64,000 bases of DNA, taken from NCBI GenBank assembly GCA_964597275.1, contig CAZQXS010000002.1:1-64000 (forward strand), in the 5' to 3' direction. Each line of letters begins with the position of its first letter. Position 1 is the first letter of the stretch. The notes below the pieces were generated by a model. That model searched no databases and was not told the origin of the DNA. It worked only from the letters and a program-made list of their open reading frames with translations. This document shows positions 26,230 through 34,674 of this stretch, one piece after another. Source of the DNA: UBA8110 sp964597275 (GTDB lineage Bacteria; SAR324; NAC60-12). Made by a program: the position numbers and the translations under genes.

Positions 26230-27104
26230 GTGCTGTGCTTCCTCAGCCAGCGGCGGTTGAGCGCGACAAACATCAGGGCGATCATGCTGACAATGCCCAT
26301 CGCCGAAACCGCGAGTGCCGCTCCCAGCGGGGCGTTGTTGGCCTTGCTGAACTGCACCTGAATCATGTTGGCGATCATCAGCCCGTCCTTGCCGCCCACC
26401 AGTTTCGGGGTCACATAGTCGCCGATGGTGGGGATGAAGACGATCAAGGCGGCGGCCACTACTCCGGGCATGGACAGGGGCAGGGTAACGCGCAAGAACC
26501 TCCGCAGCGGGCTGTCCCCCAGGTCCGTGGCGGCTTCCAGCAGGCTGCGGTCAACCTTTTCCAGTGCCACGAAGATCGGCAGAATCGCAAACGGTGCCCA
26601 CGCATGGGTGAGCGCGATGATGACTGCGTTGGCGTTGTAGAGGATGAAGGTCAGCGGCTCCTCGATCACGCCCAGCCATTCCAGCGAGCTGTTCAGCACC
26701 CCGTTGTAGCCAAGAATCACCTTCCAGAGGAACACGCGCAGGAGGTAGCTCGTCCAGAACGGAATGGTGACCAGAAACAGCCACAGCGCTTTGCGGTTGC
26801 CGCCGTAGAAGGAGATGAAGTAGGCCATCGGGTAGGCAAGCAGCACCGTCGCCAGTGTCACTGCCGCCGAGATGCCCAGCGACCGCAACATCAGCAGACG
26901 GTAGAGCGGATGCGTCCACGCCTCGATGTAGTTGTCAAGCTTGAAGCTGCGGTCCAGCACTAGGTAGTCCTGCGTCCAGAACCCCAGCAGGACGATCAAC
27001 AACAACGGAGCCGCCAGCAACAGCAGGGAATAGCCGAAGGGCAATCCGATGAGCGCCAGCCCCCGGCGGGAGTCGCTGCCGGTCCATGATCGAGCCGTGG
27101 TCAC
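26226..27104 (-). CDS. potB: ABC transporter permease, PotB-like
   Basis: 292 aa, six or seven membrane helices, with the EAA coupling loop EAATDLGDSPLRRFLRVTLP. It starts with a GTG at 27104 that overlaps the TGA of the Rieske gene (GTGA), so its translation depends on the oxygenase gene being read first. This is the first permease of a PotABC set; the gene order oxygenase-permease-permease-ATPase on one tight transcript links oxidation and uptake of the same compound or family of compounds. A TIGDYVTPKLVGG motif between helices is conserved in PotB/PotH proteins. Confidence 0.92.
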   Translation of the reverse strand: MTTARSWTGSDSRRGLALIGLPFGYSLLLLAAPLLLIVLLGFWTQDYLVLDRSFKLDNYIEAWTHPLYRLLMLRSLGISAAVTLATVLLAYPMAYFISFYGGNRKALWLFLVTIPFWTSYLLRVFLWKVILGYNGVLNSSLEWLGVIEEPLTFILYNANAVIIALTHAWAPFAILPIFVALEKVDRSLLEAATDLGDSPLRRFLRVTLPLSMPGVVAAALIVFIPTIGDYVTPKLVGGKDGLMIANMIQVQFSKANNAPLGAALAVSAMGIVSMIALMFVALNRRWLRKHST

Positions 27105-28321
27105 TCGGCCTCCAAAAAGGCAGCTTGCGCCGCGTTGTTGCGTTCGGCGACCCTGCCACGGGACGGTTCTGCGTCCTGACGCATCACGGGCAGGATTTCG
27201 CGTAGCGCATCGTGGTAGGAGCGCACTCCGTATTCGAGATCCGAAAGCAGGATGCCCTCGTAGCCGCTGGATTTCATCGCCTCGAAGGACCAGAGCGTCA
27301 ACTGCCGATCCTCCTCCACGGCGGTCGCGTCAATGCGGGTGGAGAGGTAGCGGGCCAGTCGCAGGGGTCGGCTTTCGTCCGGACGCTTGTAAATCGCGCC
27401 GCGCACTCCCGCGCTTTGTGCGGAAAAAGGGATGTCCTGATAAAACATCACGCAGTCCGGATACAGCCCCAGCACCAAATTCGGGAACATCCCAAGATAC
27501 ACCCACGCCCGTGGCAGTTCCCGGTACGGCGATTCCAGTTGGTCGAGCAGTTTTTTGTAGTGCCGCACACTCCAGAGCCGCCCGGAGCCTTCGTTGAAGG
27601 GAGCGTAGGAGCGGCAGATTCCATTCACAAACGGCTCGTCCAGATAACCATTGCCGTACAAGTCGTGCAGGGAGGGGTGGGCGCGGGCGACGTGGTAGCC
27701 TTCGTTGTCCACATCGCGGATGGATTTCCAGTTGATGGCTTCCGGAGGGGTGCAGGAAATCGGCTCGACGGGCAGCAGGTCTGCGGGGAAGTAGCTCACC
27801 ATTTCCTCGTCAAACTGCGCCAGCACCTCGGCGACCGCAGGCTGGGGGCCGGGCTTGAAGCGCACGAAGACGAAGCCGTGCCAGATTTCCATCTCCAGCG
27901 GCTTCAGCCCCCACTGCTCGGAGTCCAGTTCCGGGAACGTCCGGGCCTTGGCCGCGCCCCGCAATTTTCCGTCCAAGCCATAGGACCAGCCGTGAAACGG
28001 ACAGATGATCGCCCCCCGGCAACGTCCTTCGGCGGCCTCCACCACGCGGGAACCGCGATGCCGGCAGACATTGTGAAACGCCCGGACCTGATGGTCGTCG
28101 CCCCGCACGATCAGTGCCCGCTCGTTCACCAGATCGAAGGTGAGGTAGCTCCCCGGCTCCGGAAGGTCGCAGACATGACACGCCAGTTGCCAGTGCCTCC
28201 GAAACAGTTCCTCGGCCTCCAGCTCAAACAGTTCCTCACTGAAGTAGGTCCATGCGGGCAGGCCGGAGCGGTCCCAGCCGGGCGGCGGCTCAAGACCGGG
28301 AGCAAGGGCGATGGCATTCAT
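27101..28321 (-). CDS. Rieske non-heme iron oxygenase, quaternary-amine oxygenase type
   Basis: 406 aa from ATG 28321. A longer reading frame runs upstream but only through a repeat element, so it is rejected. The Rieske 2Fe-2S ligands are C86, H88, C107 and H110 (CRHRGSR and CPFHGWSYG). The mononuclear iron site has H210 and H215 in NEGYHVARAH. The residue that bridges the two metal centres across subunits, three before the first His, is glutamate (E207) rather than the usual aspartate. That substitution is known from carnitine monooxygenase CntA. The protein therefore probably oxygenates and demethylates a quaternary amine or related compound. No dedicated reductase gene is nearby. Confidence 0.87.
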   Translation of the reverse strand: MNAIALAPGLEPPPGWDRSGLPAWTYFSEELFELEAEELFRRHWQLACHVCDLPEPGSYLTFDLVNERALIVRGDDHQVRAFHNVCRHRGSRVVEAAEGRCRGAIICPFHGWSYGLDGKLRGAAKARTFPELDSEQWGLKPLEMEIWHGFVFVRFKPGPQPAVAEVLAQFDEEMVSYFPADLLPVEPISCTPPEAINWKSIRDVDNEGYHVARAHPSLHDLYGNGYLDEPFVNGICRSYAPFNEGSGRLWSVRHYKKLLDQLESPYRELPRAWVYLGMFPNLVLGLYPDCVMFYQDIPFSAQSAGVRGAIYKRPDESRPLRLARYLSTRIDATAVEEDRQLTLWSFEAMKSSGYEGILLSDLEYGVRSYHDALREILPVMRQDAEPSRGRVAERNNAAQAAFLEAE

Positions 28322-28382
28322 GCGGAATGTTTTTTTCGTCGCAAGCAGGACTCTCCCAAAATTCGGGCAATGGTGGAACTCT

Positions 28383-28447
28383 CCGTTCGTGCTGAGCCTG
28401 TCGAAGCATGAACGGAAGCGCCCTTCGACAGGCTCAGGGCGAACGGG
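28383..28447. repeat. Dispersed palindromic repeat, family A (copy 2)
   Basis: CCGTTCGTGCTGAGCCTGTC ... GACAGGCTCAGGGCGAACGG folds into a hairpin with long matched arms. It shares its ends and core with 14752-14840. It lies 5' of the Rieske gene in the divergent gap 28322-28758. The rest of that gap holds a possible promoter and a hairpin for the rightward binding-protein gene and otherwise nothing I recognise. Confidence 0.8.
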
Positions 28448-28612
28448 ATCTCCAAATTTCGACAATCCATGCAAGCCCTGACCGTTTCAAATCCGACGTA
28501 TCCTAAGTCACCAAGCAATTCCTGTCAAGCCAGTGCTATTTTTCCTCATCGCTCAGTGTGAGCGATTTGGGACTTTCAGTCTCAAAAGCAATAGAAATTT
28601 TTTCGTAACGCC

Positions 28613-28640
28613 TTTACATTTTCCGGGTTTCTCATAAGAT
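28613..28640 (+). promoter_or_regulatory. Possible sigma70-type promoter for the Opp/Dpp-like operon
   Basis: TTTACA (28613-28618; five of six matches to TTGACA), a 16-base spacer, then TAAGAT (28635-28640; four of six to TATAAT). Transcription would begin near 28647, about 110 bases before the binding-protein ATG, in a locally AT-rich stretch. Confidence 0.4.
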
Positions 28641-28648
28641 ACTGGTTG

Positions 28649-28670
28649 CCTGCCTGTTCTGGAAGGCAGG
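28649..28670 (+). other. 5'-leader hairpin
   Basis: CCTGCCT and AGGCAGG form a 7-bp stem around an 8-base loop at the predicted 5' end of the operon message. It might protect the transcript. I see no riboswitch-like architecture around it. Confidence 0.35.
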
Positions 28671-28758
28671 AACACTATCGGCTGCCACAACGGAGTGAGT
28701 CCTTCATACGTTTTCGGTAAGTCGTCTTTTCTTCAACCCTCTTTTTGGAGAGGCTTCA

Positions 28759-30339
28759 ATGCGATCAAAAGCAATCAAACTCATCTCCCTGCTGGGAATG
28801 GCAGTGCTGGCGTTGGCAGTGGCCAATGTGCAGGCTGGCACCCCAAAGCGTGGTGGCACCCTGATCTGGAGTGTCAGTGGAACGCCCCGTCACCTCAACC
28901 CGGCGGTGCAGTCCGGCATTGCCACGGGGCAGCCCGGAGCGCAGCTTTTTGCCACTCCGCTGCGCTTTGACGAGAACTGGAACCCGCAACCCTATCTGGC
29001 CCAGTCTTGGAGCATCTCCGACGACGGTCTTTCGGTGACGCTCAACCTTGTGGAAGGCGCGACCTTCCACGACGGCAAGCCAATCACCTCCAAGGACGTC
29101 AAGTTCTCCATCAACACGATCAAGGCCAACCATCCGTTCAAGACGATGTTTGCTCCGGTTAAAGACGTTGAGACTCCGGACAAACACACGGCGGTGATCA
29201 AGCTCTCCAAACCACACCCTGCCTTGTTACTGGCACTGTCCTCGCAGTTGGGTGCCATCATTCCAGAACATATCTATGGCGATGGACAGGACCCCAAGAA
29301 GCATCCGCGCAACTCTGAGAATGTCGTGGGTTCCGGCCCCTTCAAGCTGGTGGAGTTTGTCCGCGATCAGCACATCATCATGGAGCGCTACGACGGTTTC
29401 TTCATTAAGGGTCGTCCGTATCTTGACAAGATCGTGCAACGCATTATTAGGGACGGCTCTGTAAGGGTTTTGGGCCTCAAGAACGGAGAAATTCACATCT
29501 CTCCGTTTGAAGCCCTGCCTCAGAATATCAACTCCTCCAAGAAGGAAGCGCACCTGACGGCAACCGATCAGGGTTATGCTGCGATTGGCCCAATCGTCTG
29601 GTTGGCGTTCAACACTAAGCGTGAGCCTACGAGCGACAAGCGTGTTCGGCAGGCTATCGCCCATGCGGTGGACCGAAATTTCATCGTCAAGGCAATCATG
29701 CTCGGGTCCTCGAAACCAGCGTACACTGGCATTCACCCGGACAGTGTCTTCCACGAACCGAATGTGGACCGCTACGACCTTGACCTCGAAAAGGCCAATG
29801 CCATCCTTGATGAGGCGGGATATGCACGAGGGAGCGACGGCATGCGCTTCAAGCTCCACATTGACTACGGTTGGGCAGGAGTCAAAAATCTCGCTGAGTA
29901 CCTCAAGCCTCAACTCAAAAAGATCGGCATTGACGTAACCGTGAGGGCCTCTCCTGATTTCCCATCTTGGGCCAAGCGCATTTCCACTTGGGATTTCGAC
30001 ATGACTTGGGACGTGGTCTTCAACTGGGGTGACCCCGTGATTGGTGTCCACCGCACCTACCTGTGCAACAACGCCAAAAACGGCGTGATCTGGTCTAACA
30101 CCCAGCAGTACTGCAACCCGATCGTTGATTCGGTGCTGGATCTGGCTGGAAAGGAGAACAACCAAGATAAACGCATCGCGCTCTACTCCATTGCTCAGAG
30201 AATGCTGGCCGAAGACTTGCCGGTTTACTGGACCCATACCCTCCCCTACCACACCATTTACAACCACACCAAGGTAGGCAATCCTCCCCAGACCATTTGG
30301 GGAACGTCCTCTCCGCTGGATGAAGTCTATCTGAAGTAG
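28759..30339 (+). CDS. ABC transporter substrate-binding protein, family 5 (Opp/Dpp type)
   Basis: 526 aa with a clear Sec signal peptide (hydrophobic ~8-23, cleavage probably after VQA) and GGAGAGG 6 bases before the ATG. Mature sequence shows family 5 features: GGTLIWSVSGTPRHLNPAV, LAQSWSISDDGLSVTLNLV, GATFHDGKPITSKDVKFS and GSGPFKLVEF. It delivers peptides, opines or other bulky polar solutes to the permeases encoded next. GC content and codon use look lower than in the neighbouring Pot genes. It is separated from the permease gene by about 210 bases containing a hairpin and two repeats, which could let it be expressed at a higher level than the membrane components. Confidence 0.92.
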   Translation: MRSKAIKLISLLGMAVLALAVANVQAGTPKRGGTLIWSVSGTPRHLNPAVQSGIATGQPGAQLFATPLRFDENWNPQPYLAQSWSISDDGLSVTLNLVEGATFHDGKPITSKDVKFSINTIKANHPFKTMFAPVKDVETPDKHTAVIKLSKPHPALLLALSSQLGAIIPEHIYGDGQDPKKHPRNSENVVGSGPFKLVEFVRDQHIIMERYDGFFIKGRPYLDKIVQRIIRDGSVRVLGLKNGEIHISPFEALPQNINSSKKEAHLTATDQGYAAIGPIVWLAFNTKREPTSDKRVRQAIAHAVDRNFIVKAIMLGSSKPAYTGIHPDSVFHEPNVDRYDLDLEKANAILDEAGYARGSDGMRFKLHIDYGWAGVKNLAEYLKPQLKKIGIDVTVRASPDFPSWAKRISTWDFDMTWDVVFNWGDPVIGVHRTYLCNNAKNGVIWSNTQQYCNPIVDSVLDLAGKENNQDKRIALYSIAQRMLAEDLPVYWTHTLPYHTIYNHTKVGNPPQTIWGTSSPLDEVYLK

Positions 30340-30358
30340 ATTTCACCCTTGCACAAAT

Positions 30359-30383
30359 GGCTCCCATGCTTTGCGTGGGAGCC
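30359..30383 (+). terminator. Hairpin after the binding-protein gene
   Basis: Perfect 8-bp stem GGCTCCCA/TGGGAGCC with a 9-base loop, 19 bases past the stop. No U-run follows, so it more likely stabilises the upstream message or causes partial termination than ends the operon. Confidence 0.45.
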
Positions 30384-30445
30384 TCTGGCAACATTAGGAT
30401 TTCGGATAGTGACCCAAGGGAATGTGATCGCCGCTTCCCTTTTTT

Positions 30446-30523
30446 GTCATCCCCGCACAGGCGGGAATCCAGAATTTTCAGTGAGTTACAGGCTCCCTGG
30501 ATCCCCGCCTGTGCGGGGATGAC
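30446..30523. repeat. Dispersed palindromic repeat, related to family B
   Basis: GTCATCCCCGCACAGGCGGG ... CCCGCCTGTGCGGGGATGAC forms a near-perfect long hairpin. Ends and internal AATCCAGA/GGAT steps relate it to the copies at 22015 and 34533, but the centre differs. Confidence 0.75.
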
Positions 30524-30534
30524 GAATTGCAGAA

Positions 30535-30567
30535 GACGCGATTCGCGGGCATGGCTCGCTCCTACGG
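30535..30567. repeat. Dispersed repeat, family C (partial copy)
   Basis: GACGCGATTCGCGGGCATGG then CTCGCTCCTACGG matches the right two thirds of the complete hairpin at 35559-35606; the left GTAGGAGCG arm is missing. The ATG inside it is the probable permease start. Confidence 0.75.
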
Positions 30568-31588
30568 ATTCTCGAAGAAGCAACCCACTCCTTTTCTCCA
30601 AACCACGGTGCAATTCCTTTCGATCACGATCAAGCGGGTCGGCTTTGGGCTGGTGCTGCTACTGGCCGTGCTGGTGCTGAATTTTTCCCTGATGCACCTC
30701 GCTCCGGGAGACATTGCGGACACTATCGCCATTGATGCCGGAGGTGCGGACGAGGAGGTGATGGCCGCGATCCGCAAGGACTACGGTCTGGACCTGCCTG
30801 TCTGGCAGCAGTTGCTGAAGTACCTCGCCAAGGTCGCCGTCCTCGATCTGGGCTACTCCTTCTACTACAACATCTCCGTTACCGACCTGATTCTCGAACG
30901 CCTGCCCGCAACGCTCCTGCTGGTGATCAGCGCCCAGATGTTGGCGATCACGGTTGGGGTCGTACTTGGCGTGATGGCCGCCCGCAAACCCAAGGGACTC
31001 ACGAGCCACTTCGTCACCGTGCTCGCGCTGGTAGGCTACTCCGCCCCCGTGTTCTGGACGGGGATCATGCTGATCATCCTATTTTCCTCCACCTTCCCTG
31101 TCTTTCCGATTGCAGGAATGATGGATGTCTCGGTGGAACGCGAGGGATTTGCCCACGTGCTGGATGTCTTGCACCACCTCGCGTTGCCCTCCGTCACGCT
31201 CGCTTCTATCTTCCTTGCTCTTTACAGTCGTCTTGCGCGGGCGAGCATGCTGGATGTGCTGGGGTCGGACTATGTGCGCACTGCACAGGCTAAAGGACTG
31301 TCGGAGTTTCTGGTCGTGTACAAGCATGCCCTGCGCAATGCATTGCTTCCGGTGGTAACGATGGCAGGGCTAGTATTTTCCGGGGTAATTTCAGGGGCCG
31401 TGCTGGTGGAAACCGTCTTTAGCTGGCCGGGATTGGGCACACTGGCTGTGCAGGCCATCGTGGCCCGTGACACGCCTACGATTCTCGGCATTCTCTTCTT
31501 TTCCTCGCTGGTGGTGGTGGTGGCCAACCTGCTCACCGATCTTGTGTACCGCGTCATTGACCCCCGCATCAAGACCTCCAATGCCTGA
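30551..31588 (+). CDS. dppB: ABC transporter permease, DppB-like
   Basis: 345 aa from ATG 30551; GTG 30608 (giving 326 aa with the family-typical start VQFLSITIKRVGFGL) is a real alternative, and neither has a good ribosome site. About six membrane helices, HLAPGDIAD after helix 1, and the permease coupling motif DYVRTAQAKGLSEFLVVYKHALRNALLP (around residues ~240-270). Forms the importer channel with the DppC-like protein in the inner membrane. Oddly, the ATG and first residues (MARSYGFS) lie in a dispersed repeat shared with 35559-35606, so either the repeat has extended this protein or it is untranslated leader. Confidence 0.85.
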   Translation: MARSYGFSKKQPTPFLQTTVQFLSITIKRVGFGLVLLLAVLVLNFSLMHLAPGDIADTIAIDAGGADEEVMAAIRKDYGLDLPVWQQLLKYLAKVAVLDLGYSFYYNISVTDLILERLPATLLLVISAQMLAITVGVVLGVMAARKPKGLTSHFVTVLALVGYSAPVFWTGIMLIILFSSTFPVFPIAGMMDVSVEREGFAHVLDVLHHLALPSVTLASIFLALYSRLARASMLDVLGSDYVRTAQAKGLSEFLVVYKHALRNALLPVVTMAGLVFSGVISGAVLVETVFSWPGLGTLAVQAIVARDTPTILGILFFSSLVVVVANLLTDLVYRVIDPRIKTSNA

Positions 31589-32474
31589 ACCACAAGCCGC
31601 GCAAGCCAAGCCCGAATTGGAGGCGGTCCGGGAGGAGCATCCCCTGATGGAAACCGTCCGCATGTTCGCCAAGAACTACTCGGCAGTGGCTGGGTTCTCC
31701 GTGTTGTCCGTCATCGTGGTTGTCTCTCTGATCGGACCGCTCGTTTACACCACTGATCCATTTGAGATGGTTTGGGCACCCTTCACCCATCCTGGAAATG
31801 AAGGTTTCATTTTGGGAACCGATTACCTAGGACGCGACCTGCTGGCCCAAATCATCCACGGCGGAAAAGCCACATTGGCTGTCGGCTGCGCGGCGGCTTT
31901 GCTCAGTGTCTTCATCGGCATCACCATCGGCGCCCTCTCCGGGTTCTACCGGGGCTGGGTGGAAGAGGTGTTGATGCGCATCACGGAGTTTTTTCAGGTG
32001 CTGCCGACTTTGCTGTTCTCAATGGTGATTGTCGCGCTTTTTGGTGCCTCGCTTCCGGTGATCACCTTCGCCATCGGCATTGTGAGTTGGACGGCGGTGG
32101 CCCGGATCACGCGGGCGGAGTTCTTGCGCATCCGTGAACTCGAATACGTCACGGCCTCGCGCTCGGTCGGGGCACGGAACTTTTACCTGATGATGCAGGT
32201 GATCCTGCCCAACGCGCTTCCGCCGATTGTCGTGCAGGCCACACTGATGGTTGGCTCGGCCATCCTCTTCGAGGCCGGACTGAGCTTCCTCGGACTCAGC
32301 GACCCCAACGTGATGAGTTGGGGAGCGATCATGGGCAACAACCGTCAGTACATCTTGCAGGAGAGTTTCACGCTCATGTATCCCGGACTGGCGATCTTCA
32401 TCACCGTGCTGGCCATCAGTCTCGTCGGTGACGGTCTCAATGACGCGCTCAATCCCAAACTGCGTCAGCGCTGA
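31581..32474 (+). CDS. dppC: ABC transporter permease, DppC-like
   Basis: 297 aa from ATG 31581, which overlaps the end of the DppB-like gene by eight bases. Longer upstream readings are only the other frame of dppB. Features are an N-terminal cytosolic tail, a first helix, the LGTDYLGRDLLAQIIHGGK motif that is diagnostic of DppC/OppC, and the coupling loop LRIRELEYVTASRSVGARNF. It pairs with DppB to form the transmembrane pathway of the family 5 importer. Its stop is followed directly by the ATPase start. Confidence 0.93.
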   Translation: MPEPQAAQAKPELEAVREEHPLMETVRMFAKNYSAVAGFSVLSVIVVVSLIGPLVYTTDPFEMVWAPFTHPGNEGFILGTDYLGRDLLAQIIHGGKATLAVGCAAALLSVFIGITIGALSGFYRGWVEEVLMRITEFFQVLPTLLFSMVIVALFGASLPVITFAIGIVSWTAVARITRAEFLRIRELEYVTASRSVGARNFYLMMQVILPNALPPIVVQATLMVGSAILFEAGLSFLGLSDPNVMSWGAIMGNNRQYILQESFTLMYPGLAIFITVLAISLVGDGLNDALNPKLRQR

Positions 32475-33482
32475 ATGATGCCCGATTCGATTCTTTCCGT
32501 CGAAAACCTGACCGTCACCTTCAAGACCCGCTTTGGGTTGATCCCGGTGATTGACGATGTTTCCTTCGGCATTGCGCCGGGGGAGATTCTGGGGATTGTC
32601 GGGGAGTCCGGTTGTGGAAAAACGATGACCTCGCTGGCGATCATGCGGCTGATGCCGGAACAGGGCAAGGTCACGGGCGGGACAATCCGCCTTGCCGGGG
32701 AAGACTTGGTGCTGGCCTCGGAGCCGCGCATGCGGGACATCCGGGGCAACGAAATCTCGATGGTCTTTCAGGAGCCGATGACCTCGCTCAATCCCGTCTT
32801 CAGTGTGGGTGAGCAAATCGCCGAGGTGCTGATCGCCCATCAGGGCTTGAGCAAGCGCGAAGCCAAGTCACAGGCGGTGGGGTTGTTGGAAGCGGTCAAG
32901 ATTCCCCTGCCCGCCCGCCGCGTCAATGACTACCCGCATCAGCTTTCCGGAGGCATGCGCCAGCGCGTGATGATCGCCATCGCGCTCGCCTGCAAGCCCA
33001 AGGTGCTGATCGCGGACGAGCCGACCACCGCACTGGACGTGACCGTGCAGGCGCACATCTTCGAGCTGCTTCAGGAACTCCGGGACCAGACCGGAACCTC
33101 GATCATCCTCATCACCCACGACATGGCCTCGGTCGCCGAGATGGCCGAGCGCGTGATGGTCATGTACGCCGGACGCAAGGTGGAGGAAGGCCCGGTGCGC
33201 GAAGTGCTGACCAATCCACTGCATCCCTACACGCAAGGGTTGATCGCCTGCGTGCCGCACCTCACAGAAACGATCACTCCGGAACGGCACGACCTGCTGG
33301 AGATTCCGGGCATGGTGCCCCCGATGCGGCATTTTGGGCGCAACGAATGCCTGTTTGCGCCGCGTTGCAAGTTTGTCGAGGAGCGTTGCCGCAACGAGCG
33401 TCCGATGGACGGCGAACGCGCCGCCAATCACCTTGCCGCCTGCTGGGTGGAAAACCCGAACGCCGAGAAGGTTTTCGCATGA
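32475..33482 (+). CDS. dppD: ABC transporter ATPase, DppD-like
   Basis: 335 aa starting at a double ATG (32475/32478) directly after the dppC TGA. Walker A GESGCGKT, Q-loop VFQEPMTSLNP, signature LSGGMRQR, Walker B VLIADEPTTALD, and H-loop ITHDMASV are all present. The C-terminal oligopeptide-transporter cap carries a Cys pattern (ECLFAPRCKFVEERC) that in DppD/OppD-type subunits can hold an iron-sulfur cluster. One of the two ATPases of the heteromeric engine. Its stop overlaps the next start as ATGA. Confidence 0.93.
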   Translation: MMPDSILSVENLTVTFKTRFGLIPVIDDVSFGIAPGEILGIVGESGCGKTMTSLAIMRLMPEQGKVTGGTIRLAGEDLVLASEPRMRDIRGNEISMVFQEPMTSLNPVFSVGEQIAEVLIAHQGLSKREAKSQAVGLLEAVKIPLPARRVNDYPHQLSGGMRQRVMIAIALACKPKVLIADEPTTALDVTVQAHIFELLQELRDQTGTSIILITHDMASVAEMAERVMVMYAGRKVEEGPVREVLTNPLHPYTQGLIACVPHLTETITPERHDLLEIPGMVPPMRHFGRNECLFAPRCKFVEERCRNERPMDGERAANHLAACWVENPNAEKVFA

Positions 33483-34453
33483 CCGCCGAAGCCACTGTCC
33501 TCGAAGTCAACGATCTGGCGGTGCGTTTTCGTATGAAGCGCAAGCACCTTTTTGATCCGCCGAGCCATGTCCATGCCGTGGATGGCGTGTCCTTCACGGT
33601 GGAGCGCGGCAAGACGCTGGGACTCGTCGGCGAATCCGGTTCCGGGAAAACGACGACCGGGCTGGCGATTGCCCGCTTAGTTGAGGCCAACGGCGGTTCT
33701 GTGAAGATCAAGGGCACCGAGGTCTTGGGGCTGGAAGGCGAAGCTCTCCGCAATCAGCGACAGCACATCCAGTTCGTCTTTCAGGATCCCTATTCCTCGC
33801 TGAATCCGCGATTGCGGGCGGGTCGGCTGGTCCGGGAAGCGTTGGACCGCCTCAAGGTGGGAACGCCCGCCGAGCGCAGTCAGCGCGTCAGCGAGTTGTT
33901 CGGGCAGGTGGGGCTGAGTCGGGAGCAGGAGCGGCTGTTTCCGCATCAATTTTCCGGCGGGCAACGACAACGACTGGGCATCGCCCGTGCGCTGGCGTCG
34001 CATCCGGATTTGCTGATTTGCGACGAGCCGGTTTCTGCGCTGGACGTGGCGGTGCAGGCACAAATCCTCAACCTGCTCCGACGGCTCCAGCAGGACATGG
34101 GCCTGACCTACCTCTTCATCTCCCACGACCTCGGTGTGGTCCAGCACATGTGCGACGAAATCGCGGTCATGTACGTTGGGCAGATCGTGGAGCAGACCGA
34201 CCGCGTGTCGCTCTTCCAGAATCCGTTGCACCCCTACACCAAGGGCTTGCTTGCCTCGGTGCCGTCCGCCGACCCCAACCGCCAACGCACCAAGCAGACG
34301 AGCATCATGGGCGAGCCACCGAGTCCGGTGGACCCGCCTCCGGGCTGCCGCTTCGCCTCACGCTGTCCGCTTGCGGAAGACCGTTGCCGCGCCGAAACTC
34401 CCGCCCTGCGCCCCATCGAATCCGGACACCGCGTGGCCTGCCACTTGGTGTAG
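33479..34453 (+). CDS. dppF: ABC transporter ATPase, DppF-like
   Basis: 324 aa from ATG 33479, overlapping the dppD stop by four bases. Walker A GESGSGKTT, Q-loop VFQDPYSSLNPR, signature FSGGQRQR, Walker B LLICDEPVSALD, and H-loop ISHDLGVV. The C-terminal cap again has a cysteine set (GCRFASRCPLAEDRC). It completes a five-gene binding-protein/permease/permease/ATPase/ATPase importer. It ends with TAG. A family B repeat follows 80 bases downstream in the gap before the convergent racemase-like gene. Confidence 0.93.
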   Translation: MTAEATVLEVNDLAVRFRMKRKHLFDPPSHVHAVDGVSFTVERGKTLGLVGESGSGKTTTGLAIARLVEANGGSVKIKGTEVLGLEGEALRNQRQHIQFVFQDPYSSLNPRLRAGRLVREALDRLKVGTPAERSQRVSELFGQVGLSREQERLFPHQFSGGQRQRLGIARALASHPDLLICDEPVSALDVAVQAQILNLLRRLQQDMGLTYLFISHDLGVVQHMCDEIAVMYVGQIVEQTDRVSLFQNPLHPYTKGLLASVPSADPNRQRTKQTSIMGEPPSPVDPPPGCRFASRCPLAEDRCRAETPALRPIESGHRVACHLV

Positions 34454-34532
34454 TTTCAAACACAACACCTGAGTTGCACATTCCGTTTCCGACTGGGCAG
34501 TGGTTTTTGTGTAAATGATGCCCTCTCCTCCT

Positions 34533-34615
34533 GTCATTCCGGGCGGAGCGGAGCGGAGACCCGGAATCCAGAGCAAACGGCCGTGTGGCTGGATTCCCGC
34601 CTGCGCGGGAATGAC
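34533..34615. repeat. Dispersed palindromic repeat, family B (copy 2)
   Basis: GTCATTCCGGG ... GCGCGGGAATGAC with the same internal CCGGAATCCAGAGCAAACGG segment as 22015-22098. It lies between convergent genes, where it could act as a bidirectional transcription barrier. Confidence 0.85.
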
Positions 34616-34674
34616 AGCAGAGGTGAAGACGCTCATTGAACGGCCCCCACCCTCAATTTTTGCGCAAGCCCTGT

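Noticed and set aside
28322..28474. N-terminal extension of the Rieske protein
   Set aside because: The extra frame reads through a palindromic repeat and gives repeat-type peptide sequence; the family-typical N-terminus begins at 28321.
28681..28700. ACGG loop flanked by CAC/GTG, reminiscent of a mini-ykkC (guanidine-II) hairpin
   Set aside because: Only one such loop with a three-base stem; guanidine-II needs two stable hairpins with ACGR loops. A guanidine switch would have been attractive near the ureohydrolase, but it is not supported.
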